Shown in pieces: positions 1 through 6,495 of a stretch of 64,000 nt of DNA. The notes under the pieces were generated by a model, which saw nothing but the letters and a program-made list of their open reading frames with translations, did not search any database and was not told where the DNA came from. A program made the position numbers and the translations under genes. Each line of letters opens with the position of its first letter. The first letter of the stretch is position 1. Source of the stretch: Fodinicurvata sediminis DSM 21159 (lineage in GTDB: Bacteria; Pseudomonadota; Alphaproteobacteria; Kiloniellales; DSM-21159); assembly GCF_000420625.1 (NCBI RefSeq), contig NZ_ATVH01000011.1:434001-498000 (forward strand), read 5' to 3'.

Positions 1-14
1 ACTGTCTGCTCCCG

Positions 15-761
15 TCAATAGCCTGCCGTGGGGTCCCCTGCGCCGGCCGATCCAACGGCCATTTGCGTCTCTGCGGGCCTAATCTTAGCACATGAAAGGC
101 CTGACAGCACAAGATATCGTGTGGCGTCCATCAGGTGATCGAACTCCTTGACCACTTTCCCGTTCTCGTCGCGCCGATACAGGCGGTACTCGGCCTGCCA
201 GTTCTGGAGCGTGCGGAAGACCTTCAGCCGGCCCGTACTTAATCGTTCCCACACGGCATACATGCCCGCCTCCAGCGCGTTGTCGGCCTCGGTCAGCTTG
301 AGCCCCAGGTTCCGGTACTGCGCCAGGAGCTGTTCGCCGTCGCCCTGCTGGCGTCCGCGTGCCGCCGGATCAATGACGCCGGGGATCCATTCACCGCGCG
401 CCCGGATGGCTGAGGCGTGAATGCTGGGCTCGGCCTGGCCCCGGTAATGCTCGGTGTAGAGGTAGATGCAGTCAATCGCCCGGTCCCAGGCGCCCCATAC
501 GGCGGCCGTGCGGTTCCAGCCCACGTCCATGCCATAGACGCGCGGGAAGTAGGGCGGGATCGGAAAGGGATCGACCAGGATCTCGCTCGGCGGGATGGGA
601 TAGATGGCGCCCGCGCCCAGCGACGGGATGCCAGCCGTTCGCGCATCGCGCAGGTGGGGCGGTGTTGCTGCCATAAGCTCGGCCTTTGTCTTCTCGTCCA
701 GATGCGGAATGTCCTGCCACCCGGCCTGCACCAGGTACTTGGACGGGCTGATCTCGGGCAT
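15..761 (-). CDS. Phage terminase large subunit, C-terminal nuclease piece
   Basis: This 248-aa protein matches the RNase H-like nuclease half of a phage large terminase, which cuts concatemeric DNA during packaging. Likely metal-binding acidic residues are D79 in YGMDVGW, D131 in GVIDPAAR, and D208/D212 in FDHLMDATRY. It has no ATPase motifs; those are encoded separately at 1460-3238, so the large subunit is split in the linker between domains. The chosen ATG (759-761) overlaps the stop of the upstream Gp49-like gene as TGATG, which suggests translational coupling. A longer frame opens at 818 but would run into that gene. Alternatively it is the remnant of a terminase broken by insertion, but the intact motifs and coupled start favour function. 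Confidence 0.82.
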   Translation of the reverse strand: MPEISPSKYLVQAGWQDIPHLDEKTKAELMAATPPHLRDARTAGIPSLGAGAIYPIPPSEILVDPFPIPPYFPRVYGMDVGWNRTAAVWGAWDRAIDCIYLYTEHYRGQAEPSIHASAIRARGEWIPGVIDPAARGRQQGDGEQLLAQYRNLGLKLTEADNALEAGMYAVWERLSTGRLKVFRTLQNWQAEYRLYRRDENGKVVKEFDHLMDATRYLVLSGLSCAKIRPAETQMAVGSAGAGDPTAGY

Positions 762-1081
762 CAGCCGCCCCGCGCCTGGTAGCGCTGCTCGGCCAACAGG
801 AAGCCGAAGAGCGGCCACAGCTTACGGAAAGCGTCGTCGTGGGCGATCTTGCGGCCAATGTCGGCGTCGTAGTTTGCCGGATCGACGCAGGCCGACTCCC
901 CGCGCACCGAATAGCCGTTGTCCAGGGTGATGTTGCAGATGGTCACGGTGCTGTTCGGCAGGACCGTGTACTGCGCGTCCCGGACGCGCTTCGCCATCGC
1001 CTCGGCGGTAACGTGTGGGCCTGGCCGATCCTCGGCGAGGGCGGCAGCCAGTTCGTCGTCTGTCATCAGGTTGGGGTTCAT
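761..1081 (-). CDS. Gp49-like phage protein inserted between the terminase pieces
   Basis: This 106-aa protein resembles the phage Gp49/66 family of unknown function: a central NITLDNGYSVRGESACV segment is followed by IGRKIAHDDAFRKLWPLFGF. The ATG at 1081 has GGAG six bases upstream; the in-frame ATG at 1093 lacks a ribosome binding site. The gene lies between the ATPase and nuclease halves of the large terminase, an unusual place, and its stop codon overlaps the start of the nuclease piece. The role in this phage is unknown. Confidence 0.7.
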   Translation of the reverse strand: MNPNLMTDDELAAALAEDRPGPHVTAEAMAKRVRDAQYTVLPNSTVTICNITLDNGYSVRGESACVDPANYDADIGRKIAHDDAFRKLWPLFGFLLAEQRYQARGG

Positions 1082-1262
1082 GGGTCGCTCCATCGGTTGT
1101 GTGAAATGACGGCTTCCGCACCTTTCCGGCTATCATAGTTGCCCGCGTCCGCCGGTTTGCCCAGCCCCGCGCGTGTGGTCTTCTGAGGGGCACGTCGCGG
1201 TTAGGGAGGTGTGGCGTTGTAGGCGGCGCCGTCGGGTCCGCCCACAGGAGTGGGACGCGCCC

Positions 1263-1445
1263 CTATCTGCTGCCGGTGCCTTCGGTTTCCCCGCGCAGGA
1301 AGTGCAGATAGACCGTCGCGCGGTCCACCACGTCTTCCGGCGTCGATTGTTCGTTGTTCGCCATGCTGAGTGCCGTGGCGCGGAGATCCACGTCGCTTGG
1401 CAGGCCGCTGACCTGCTCGGGCATGTCTTTGGTGTCGGGGGTCAT
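1263..1445 (-). CDS. Small hypothetical phage protein
   Basis: This 60-aa acidic protein has an ATG preceded by AAGGA at good spacing and starts 15 bases after the end of the terminase ATPase piece. I recognise no domain. Together with the Gp49-like gene it forms the roughly 0.7-kb segment separating the two terminase halves. The 181 bases between it and the next gene (1082-1262) hold nothing I can identify. Confidence 0.5.
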   Translation of the reverse strand: MTPDTKDMPEQVSGLPSDVDLRATALSMANNEQSTPEDVVDRATVYLHFLRGETEGTGSR

Positions 1446-1459
1446 GTCGTGTCCTTTCT

Positions 1460-3238
1460 TCAGGCTGCGAGATCCGGCCTCTGATTGGCCGGCATGAAGC
1501 TCATTACGACCTCGGACAGGCCGCTGAGCGGGGTGAAGGTGAGCATGGTGATGCCGTTGAGGGTCGCGGTGCGGATCAAACACTCGTTGTAAACGTCCAG
1601 GGGCGGCTCTTCGTCCAGCCAGATGACGTGCTTGCCGGTGCCCTGGAAGGCTTTGCGGCCCTGATCGTAGGACTTGAGCGCCAGGTGCGATGTGCCGCCG
1701 CTGGCGTGCTGGACCGGAATGGTATCAACCAGGTTGGCGACACCGCTGCGCCAGGTCGGCGTGCCCAGGAGATAGCCGGGGACGATGCCGCGCCCGTCCA
1801 TCTTTTTGCGACCGCCGCCCGAATAGGCGATCTCGCCCAGGAGGGTGAGCTGGATGATATCGCGCGTCGTCTCGTAGGTGTCGCCCGCCGCCCAGGCCGA
1901 GACGGGCTGCTCGAAGCGCCGGCCCTCCCACCAATGCGGGTACAGGCCTGTGAGGTGACAGGCGACCTCGTAGCCGCCCAGGCCGAAGGTTTTGCCCGAA
2001 TTGTGGTGTGTGACGCCGCCCGCAACATAATTATTTGTTACGGGGACATGAGCGTCTATGATTGGCTGCAAACCAAGCGGGACGATGGCCTGGATTGTAT
2101 CGCCCCCCTTTAGCTGAGGATGATCTGATGGGTAAAAAATCGGCATGTGAGCCGCATCACGAAGCCATTGCTCGACTGACTGCCCAGGGATATGGGCGTC
2201 ACACCATTGCGCGCCAGATAGGCGTCTCGCACGCTGCATTGTCCGCATACATGATACGCCGGGGGATGGCATCGGGGCATGAGCCTGGGGCACATCGCCG
2301 GCGCATAGACCGAGAGGCTGTCCGGCGGCTGCTCGAAGATGAGGGGTTAACTCAAGAGCAAGCTGCGCAACGGCTTGGTTGCTGGCGTCAATCCGTAGAG
2401 AAGATTGCGCGGTCGCTGGGCCTGAAAGCAGCCCGAACAGGCCCGCGAAGCGGCGTAGATCATCCTGGCTGGCAAGGCGGTCGCTGCCTGGACAAGCATG
2501 GATATGTCTTAGTGTACGCGCCACTTCATCCGTCGGCGCGAAAAGGAGCGGGGCGCGTGTCCGAGCATCGCCTGGTCGCCGAGATGGCGCTAGGTCGATA
2601 CCTCCAACCTGGTGAAGTGGTGGACCACCAAGATAACCACCCACGTCACAACTGGCCTGATAATCTTCGCGTCTATGCCAGCAACGCAGACCACTTGCGC
2701 GCGACACTAACTGGTCGAGAGAAAGCCAGCCCGCGTGCGTCAATACCCGGTGCTTACGGGAGCAGTCAAAGAATTGACCGCTGTCCAGAACCACACGAAA
2801 CGCTTGCTCAATGCCCTTCAGATATCCGCCATGCGCTTGAGCGACACATAGAAATTCACCGGCCCGCGAGATCACAGGCGCATTTGCCTTTGTCCAAACT
2901 TCTGCGCTCAGGGCCGCGCCATCCGGCGTTTCAAGGTAGGTCCAGGGCGTGATGCAGCGATTCGCCATCATCGCACAGCGCTCGCGGTACTCCGCGCCGG
3001 CGGCCAGCCATTCCATGTGCTTCGGGTACTTGTGCCGAGCGTAGAGCGTCTGCCCATGCGCGACCAGGCCGTCCATGATCGAGGGGCCGGTCCAGATCGT
3101 GTCAGTGTCCGGGTATATCTCGTGAAAAAGCCGCTGCGCCAGGCGGTTTTCCTTTTCGGCAAGCACCGCAGCCAGCTCCGCTTTCTGCCGCGCAGACAGG
3201 CGGTTGATATCGTACTGCTGGGCAGGCGCCGCGCTCAT
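1460..3238 (-). CDS. Phage terminase large subunit, ATPase piece, interrupted by an intein
   Basis: The 592-aa precursor consists of terminase residues 1-94, an intein (95-413) and terminase residues 414-592. Removing the intein joins MMANR to SGKTFG and restores a Walker A loop ANRSGKT. Walker B is HVIWLDEEPP (538-546), and the coupling motif TFTPLSGLSEVV follows near 568-578. The spliced ATPase piece would be 273 aa and ends just after the ATPase domain; the nuclease domain is a separate gene at 15-761. It pumps DNA into the prohead by ATP hydrolysis. Its start overlaps the stop of the small-terminase gene. Without splicing the P-loop is disrupted, so splicing should be essential for packaging. 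Confidence 0.88.
   Translation of the reverse strand: MSAAPAQQYDINRLSARQKAELAAVLAEKENRLAQRLFHEIYPDTDTIWTGPSIMDGLVAHGQTLYARHKYPKHMEWLAAGAEYRERCAMMANRCITPWTYLETPDGAALSAEVWTKANAPVISRAGEFLCVAQAHGGYLKGIEQAFRVVLDSGQFFDCSRKHRVLTHAGWLSLDQLVSRASGLRCWHRREDYQASCDVGGYLGGPPLHQVGGIDLAPSRRPGDARTRAPLLFAPTDEVARTLRHIHACPGSDRLASQDDLRRFAGLFGLLSGPATAQSSLRIDASNQAVAQLALELTPHLRAAAGQPLGLCAGDVPQAHAPMPSPGVSCMRTMQRARRLSGAQWCDAHIPGQSVEQWLRDAAHMPIFYPSDHPQLKGGDTIQAIVPLGLQPIIDAHVPVTNNYVAGGVTHHNSGKTFGLGGYEVACHLTGLYPHWWEGRRFEQPVSAWAAGDTYETTRDIIQLTLLGEIAYSGGGRKKMDGRGIVPGYLLGTPTWRSGVANLVDTIPVQHASGGTSHLALKSYDQGRKAFQGTGKHVIWLDEEPPLDVYNECLIRTATLNGITMLTFTPLSGLSEVVMSFMPANQRPDLAA
2000..2956 (-). other. Intein in the terminase Walker A motif (319 aa)
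   Basis: The element begins with Cys95 (block A, CITPWTYLETPDG). It has a block B-like SRKHRVLTHAGW with His163, where the usual Thr is Ser160. It ends with VTNNYVAGGVTHHN (blocks F/G): penultimate His412, terminal Asn413 and a +1 Ser414 nucleophile. These are the residues needed for class 1 protein splicing. It interrupts the P-loop exactly between Arg94 and Ser414, a typical intein position. The middle (about residues 190-375) shows no LAGLIDADG blocks or same-strand HNH motif; it is the reverse complement of an HNH gene on the other strand. Splicing is inferred from motifs only. Confidence 0.9.
2128..2952 (+). CDS. HNH homing-type endonuclease encoded antisense inside the intein
   Basis: This 274-aa frame lies wholly within the intein sequence, on the opposite strand; its stop (2950-2952) is 2 bases from the intein's first codon. 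The ATG at 2128 has GAGGA seven bases upstream. Residues 11-48 and 62-100 look like two helix-turn-helix units. Residues 145-190 form an HNH_3-type domain: SEHRLVAE, then EVVDHQDN with D166-H167, N175 and N179 in WPDNLRVY, and H189. The C-terminal 80 residues are antisense to the intein N-terminal splicing domain and match nothing I know. Expected role: cutting intein-free terminase genes to drive homing. In the overlap the wobble base of each strand faces the second codon position of the other. Confidence 0.8.
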   Translation: MGKKSACEPHHEAIARLTAQGYGRHTIARQIGVSHAALSAYMIRRGMASGHEPGAHRRRIDREAVRRLLEDEGLTQEQAAQRLGCWRQSVEKIARSLGLKAARTGPRSGVDHPGWQGGRCLDKHGYVLVYAPLHPSARKGAGRVSEHRLVAEMALGRYLQPGEVVDHQDNHPRHNWPDNLRVYASNADHLRATLTGREKASPRASIPGAYGSSQRIDRCPEPHETLAQCPSDIRHALERHIEIHRPARSQAHLPLSKLLRSGPRHPAFQGRSRA

Positions 3239-3768
3239 GATGTCTTGCCGCCGCCCTTCTTGCTGTCTTCGCCGCCCCCTCCGCCAGCCATAGTGGCCAG
3301 CAGCTTGTTCAGCTTCTGGTCAAGTTCCTCGTCCGGTACGCCCTCCCAGGCAATCGGCCCGCCATCCTTGCCAGTGAGCTGGCGCTGGTTCGTGAAGCTG
3401 CCGCCCGTTTCCTTGGCGATCTGCTCCAGCATGTTCGCCATGCCCACGAAGTTGTTGCGGCCTTTGAAGGCGCGCGCGGCATGCGCCAGGTGCTTGAGCC
3501 GCACCGCCTTGTTCGCCTCGGGCACCTCGCTCTCGTACTTCTCGAGAAAGCGCTTGCGGGTCGCCTCGAAGGTCTCGCGCAGGCGCTTGGACAGGTTCTG
3601 GCCGGCGCGCTTCGTGGGGTCATAGCCCTCGGCGGCCTGGGGCGTGATCTCGATGCCGTGTTCCTCTTTGAACGCCTTGGCCGCTTCCGATGGCGTGTCA
3701 AAGCAGGCAAGTCTCTGGACGATAAAGACTTTCTGGATCTCGGTGAGACGTCCGCGATTTTTGGCCAC
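3235..3768 (-). CDS. Phage terminase small subunit (DUF2280-like)
   Basis: This 177-aa protein has an N-terminal helix-turn-helix segment (about residues 8-45, LTEIQKVFIVQRLACFDTPS) like DUF2280 proteins, which sit upstream of large terminases and recognise packaging DNA. Residues 60-130 are helical and fit an oligomerisation core. The C-terminus is a Gly/Lys-rich tail. Its stop overlaps the start of the large terminase ATPase piece by 4 bases, so the two are coupled. It starts with ATG, with AGGAGG just upstream. Confidence 0.8.
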   Translation of the reverse strand: MAKNRGRLTEIQKVFIVQRLACFDTPSEAAKAFKEEHGIEITPQAAEGYDPTKRAGQNLSKRLRETFEATRKRFLEKYESEVPEANKAVRLKHLAHAARAFKGRNNFVGMANMLEQIAKETGGSFTNQRQLTGKDGGPIAWEGVPDEELDQKLNKLLATMAGGGGGEDSKKGGGKTS

Positions 3769-3780
3769 GATCTACCTCCT

Positions 3781-4491
3781 TCAGGCCGCTCGCGCCGCAC
3801 ATGTGCCACAGGCTTGCGCCAGTTCGACCGGGCTGATTTCGGGTTTTTGGGCGGCAGCAATCACCATGTCGGTGGCGGCTGGCCCGGCAGCCTCGATCCC
3901 GAAGCGGCGCACCACGGAGACGAACTCCTCGACGTCGTGACCGCGCATGCCCCAGATCGGTTCGCCGGTCTCCTTGTTGAAGCGGGGCATCCCGTATTGA
4001 TCGACGGCCTGGGCGCAGTGGCACAGCTCGTGATCGACCAGGGCGGCAAAGGTGGCGTCGTCGCAATCGGTGGCGTAGAGCGCATCGAAGGTCAGGAGGA
4101 AGTCAGGCGGATCGCCGAACCATTCGCGAAGCTGCTGCTCACCGCGGGCCCGCGCCCATTTGCCTTTCGGGAGCGCGTTGGCGGGCAATTCGGCCTGTCC
4201 GACGATGCGGCGGCCCTGACGTTCGTTGGCGGCATTGGTCCAGAGAGCGCCGATGCGGGCCTGGCAGAGGTGCAGATGGTCCTCGAAGTAGAGCGGGCCG
4301 TCTTCCTGGAGGTAGGCCCTGCCGATCCAGGCGGTCAGTTCGGGGGCTGGCACGAAAAGCGGTTCGCCCAGCATGGCCTGCATGGTGGTCAGATGCTCGG
4401 GCGGCCGCGGTCTTTCCAGCGACGAGGCGGCCAGGGCGTCCGAGATCGGTATGACCTGTCCTGTCTTCTTCTTACCTGTTGCTGCTGCCAT
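3781..4491 (-). CDS. Putative phage metallopeptidase
   Basis: This 236-aa protein carries the zinc-peptidase motif HELCH (H154, E155, H158) in a helix, as in the putative phage metallopeptidase family found beside terminase genes. Further acidic and His residues lie downstream (GMRGHDVEEF), and the C-terminus ends in a CGTC pair. The substrate is unknown; a role in capsid maturation or host interaction is possible but unproven. It is the first gene of the leftward metallopeptidase, small terminase, large terminase set. Confidence 0.75.
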   Translation of the reverse strand: MAAATGKKKTGQVIPISDALAASSLERPRPPEHLTTMQAMLGEPLFVPAPELTAWIGRAYLQEDGPLYFEDHLHLCQARIGALWTNAANERQGRRIVGQAELPANALPKGKWARARGEQQLREWFGDPPDFLLTFDALYATDCDDATFAALVDHELCHCAQAVDQYGMPRFNKETGEPIWGMRGHDVEEFVSVVRRFGIEAAGPAATDMVIAAAQKPEISPVELAQACGTCAARAA

Positions 4492-4548
4492 CGAGATGAT
4501 GCCCCTGTCGTGACGCGGTTTTCGCGCAATGATACCCCTTTACTGTGC

Positions 4549-4563
4549 GTCACGGATGGTTAC
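4549..4563. promoter_or_regulatory. Candidate repressor operator, imperfect dyad
   Basis: GTCAC-GGATG-GTTAC is one mismatch from the GTAAC-N5-GTTAC dyad found in other prophage control regions. It lies in the 270-base divergent intergenic region (4492-4761) between the leftward packaging genes and the rightward small-gene operon. Confidence 0.4.
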
Positions 4564-4673
4564 GGGGCAAGCCCTTTAAGCGCCTGAGAACTGAAGAGGT
4601 GCGGTCTCTCGCGTGCGGGCGCAGGCATGCGTGCGGGCGCGCGCGCGGGCGTGTGATCCTGTTCCTGTCCTGG

Positions 4674-4688
4674 GTAACTTTTTGTTAC
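4674..4688. promoter_or_regulatory. Candidate repressor operator, perfect 15-bp dyad
   Basis: GTAACTTTTTGTTAC is a perfect inverted repeat with 5-base arms. It lies 73 bases upstream of the rightward operon starting at 4762. Near-copies occur at 11764 and 12203, next to the Cro/CI-like pair, so it is a good candidate for the site bound by the 11879-12130 or 11500-11745 product. No clear sigma-70 promoter could be fixed around it. Confidence 0.5.
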
Positions 4689-4761
4689 GAATTTTCTTGA
4701 TATGAGACGCGAATCGGGGCCATGATCCCGTGGTCTATTCAACCGATAAGGAGATATTTCG

Positions 4762-5229
4762 ATGAACGCAGATGATTTCGCGGGCATGCTCAAGAAGGCC
4801 GGTTTCCAGGAGATCGGGGGCGACCAGGCGCACCGGCGGGCACCCAATCCCGACAACGACGCGGTGGTGATGGAGCTGCGGCGCCGCGCCGCGACCCTGC
4901 ACAGCTACGATAACGCTCACAACGTCGAGGCGGGCGACTTCGTGCAGTGGAAGGAGGGGGGCGACGACACCAAGAACTTCCCGCAAGCGGGCCAGCCCAT
5001 GCTGGTCTTGCGCCGCCTGCCCGACCTGCGGGACATGACCAACGGCGAGTCGCTGACGTGCCCCTATGTCATCAGCGATGCCACGAGCCACGCGGGCGGC
5101 GGGTGCTTCATGGAGTGTCAGAACCTCGTCGTCCTCTGCCTGGGGCCGTCCGGTCTCTATCACTCCGCCGGAATAGACCAGCGCCACGTCGAGCCGTACC
5201 AGGGCCGCACGGATTTCTCGGACGCCTGA
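4762..5229 (+). CDS. Hypothetical phage protein
   Basis: This 155-aa protein has a strong ribosome binding site (AAGGAG, 7 bases before the ATG) and opens the rightward small-gene operon. I recognise no family. Residues 35-85 (MELRRRAATLHSYDNAHNVE, then VQWKEGG) and the following PMLVLRRLPD look like a small beta-rich domain. It contains a Cys-rich stretch, GGGCFMECQNLVVLC. Divergent from the packaging genes, it lies downstream of two candidate operators, so it may be lysogenically repressed. Confidence 0.65.
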   Translation: MNADDFAGMLKKAGFQEIGGDQAHRRAPNPDNDAVVMELRRRAATLHSYDNAHNVEAGDFVQWKEGGDDTKNFPQAGQPMLVLRRLPDLRDMTNGESLTCPYVISDATSHAGGGCFMECQNLVVLCLGPSGLYHSAGIDQRHVEPYQGRTDFSDA

Positions 5230-5232
5230 GCC

Positions 5233-5436
5233 ATGTGCAGCCCCGGCCTGAACCACCGCAAACGCAGCCGCAAGGAGGTCGCCCGCATCCGGTCGCGGGC
5301 GGCCCGCCTTGCCTTTGCCGCCGGCCATTACTGGCAGCGGCTCAACGACGCCCAGCGCGCAGGATACCTGCGGCACGCTGAACTTCAGATCGACAAGGAG
5401 AATCAGGACCATGACAGCAGCGACGATGACCAATAG
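5233..5436 (+). CDS. Small basic hypothetical phage protein
   Basis: This 67-aa protein starts 3 bases after the preceding stop and overlaps the next gene by 26 bases. It is strongly basic at the N-terminus (HRKRSRKEVARIRSRAARLA) and acidic at the C-terminus. This could suit nucleic acid binding, but no family is recognised. Confidence 0.5.
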   Translation: MCSPGLNHRKRSRKEVARIRSRAARLAFAAGHYWQRLNDAQRAGYLRHAELQIDKENQDHDSSDDDQ

Positions 5437-5833
5437 ACGCAGCCAGGGACCGCGCGACCTGGGCTTTGCCCTGAAGCACATACCCAACGTGGCCGACGGC
5501 CACAGGAGGGCGACCCGCGCCCTGGAGGGCACCAAGCGCAGCTATCTCGAATACCGGCCCGACGAGTACCAGAGGCGCTTCGGCGGTGTCGCCAACGACA
5601 TCCACATGGCGCTGGCGCTCATGGAATCGGCAGACGCCGGCATATCGGCAGCGACCGCCTGGCTCGACGAGGTGGAGTTTCTGCTGGGCCACAGCCTGGA
5701 TGGCGACGAGCGCCAGGACGGCTACAGCCTGGATTACGGCCTCGATCTCTACCGCGCCGGCCTGACGGCCCATGAGGCGGCCGAGTTGACCGCCGCGCGG
5801 AAGCGCAGGCAGTTGGCGGGCGGTGCGGCATGA
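5411..5833 (+). CDS. Hypothetical phage protein
   Basis: This 140-aa protein starts at the ATG with AAGGAG ten bases upstream; a second ATG five codons on is possible. It is predicted mostly helical, with Leu/Ala-rich segments around residues 60-85 and 110-135. No family is recognised. Its stop overlaps the start of the 44-aa gene that follows (ATGA). Confidence 0.55.
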   Translation: MTAATMTNRRSQGPRDLGFALKHIPNVADGHRRATRALEGTKRSYLEYRPDEYQRRFGGVANDIHMALALMESADAGISAATAWLDEVEFLLGHSLDGDERQDGYSLDYGLDLYRAGLTAHEAAELTAARKRRQLAGGAA

Positions 5834-5964
5834 GCGCGCCGACCGCAAGGCAGACCGGGCTCTGGATGTGGTGGTGGTGCGCGTTTTTTATCCCTGCCTA
5901 TCGCACCCTGCCACAGCCAGTGCCGTCGAACGACAACCCTCCGAGACAGTTTGGACAGATTTGA
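5830..5964 (+). CDS. 44-aa putative membrane-associated phage peptide
   Basis: This short frame begins with an ATG overlapping the upstream stop (ATGA). It ends with a stop overlapping the next ATG (TGATG), so it fills the gap between two genes exactly. The peptide has a Trp-rich hydrophobic core, LWMWWWCAFFIPAY, followed by a proline-rich tail. Short length makes it uncertain, but coupling at both ends supports it. A membrane function, for example lysis-related, is only a guess. Confidence 0.5.
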   Translation: MSAPTARQTGLWMWWWCAFFIPAYRTLPQPVPSNDNPPRQFGQI

Positions 5965-6236
5965 TGACTGATGACACTGCTTTGATGACCACGGCGGACC
6001 TGGCGCGCGCCCAGGAGAAGCTATCCGCGGAAAATCGCACCGGCTGCGTGGAGATCAGGGGCTGGTGCGTCCGCCTGCGCGTCATCATCCGCACGCGGAC
6101 CTATGATGGATACGCCACCTGTGAGCGCTTCCTGGATATCCCCACCACAACCTCTGCCCAGCTATGGAACACGGTGGCCGATATGATCTCCAGGATCGAG
6201 GAAAAGAGCCACCAGGACAGAAGGCGCGCGGCATGA
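5964..6236 (+). CDS. Hypothetical phage protein
   Basis: This 90-aa protein is translated from an ATG overlapping the preceding stop as TGATG; an alternative ATG lies at 5985. The frame stays open upstream to 5823, but that region is occupied by the 44-aa gene. No family is recognised. The middle (CVEIRGWCVRLRVIIRTRTY) looks like beta strands. The stop overlaps the start of the next small gene (ATGA). Confidence 0.5.
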   Translation: MTDDTALMTTADLARAQEKLSAENRTGCVEIRGWCVRLRVIIRTRTYDGYATCERFLDIPTTTSAQLWNTVADMISRIEEKSHQDRRRAA

Positions 6237-6349
6237 TCCGCGCAATCCTCAGCCTCGACCCCCGCAGCTTCCTGCTGGGCTGCGCCCGCTTCCTGGGCCT
6301 AATGGCACTTCTCGGGATCGTGATGGCGCACCTCCTGGGCCTGACGTGA
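6233..6349 (+). CDS. 38-aa single-pass membrane peptide
   Basis: The ATG overlaps the preceding stop (ATGA). The product is almost entirely one transmembrane helix (FLGLMALLGIVMAHLLGL) after a short amphipathic start. Its stop overlaps another ATG. Such peptides are common in phage accessory operons; the function is unknown. Confidence 0.45.
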   Translation: MIRAILSLDPRSFLLGCARFLGLMALLGIVMAHLLGLT

Positions 6350-6495
6350 TGGCCCGACACTATCCTCCCCCTCGGGCGGTGCTGGATGATCCGGCGCCGC
6401 CCTTTCTTTATCCCCCTCAACGATTTTCCCGAAACGTCGTTTTTCCATTCAGTGTTAAAGTGGTCTTCTGGATCAGCCTCAAAATTGGCCGCTGA
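6349..6495 (+). CDS. Possible 48-aa peptide overlapping the end of the leftward operon
   Basis: A TGATG junction with the preceding gene opens a 48-codon frame rich in Pro at the start, with a hydrophobic end (VVFPFSVKVVFWISLKIG). Its last 79 bases run antisense to the 3' end of the leftward gene ending at 6417. Only the coupled start supports it. Confidence 0.3.
   Translation: MARHYPPPRAVLDDPAPPFLYPPQRFSRNVVFPFSVKVVFWISLKIGR

Noticed and set aside
762-1459. Possible group I or II intron splitting the terminase
   Set aside because: The segment contains two plausible genes with ribosome binding sites, the nuclease piece has its own coupled start, and I see no intron-like core. It cannot be fully excluded without transcript data.
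2027-2041. A further GTTAC half-site (ATAAT-TATTT-GTTAC) resembling the prophage operator
   Set aside because: It lies inside the intein C-terminal coding sequence (NNYVA), only one arm matches, and no promoter starts there; treated as coincidence.
3017-4587. Long plus-strand frames opposite the terminase small subunit and metallopeptidase
   Set aside because: The leftward genes have clear motifs and coupled starts; the plus frames have none.
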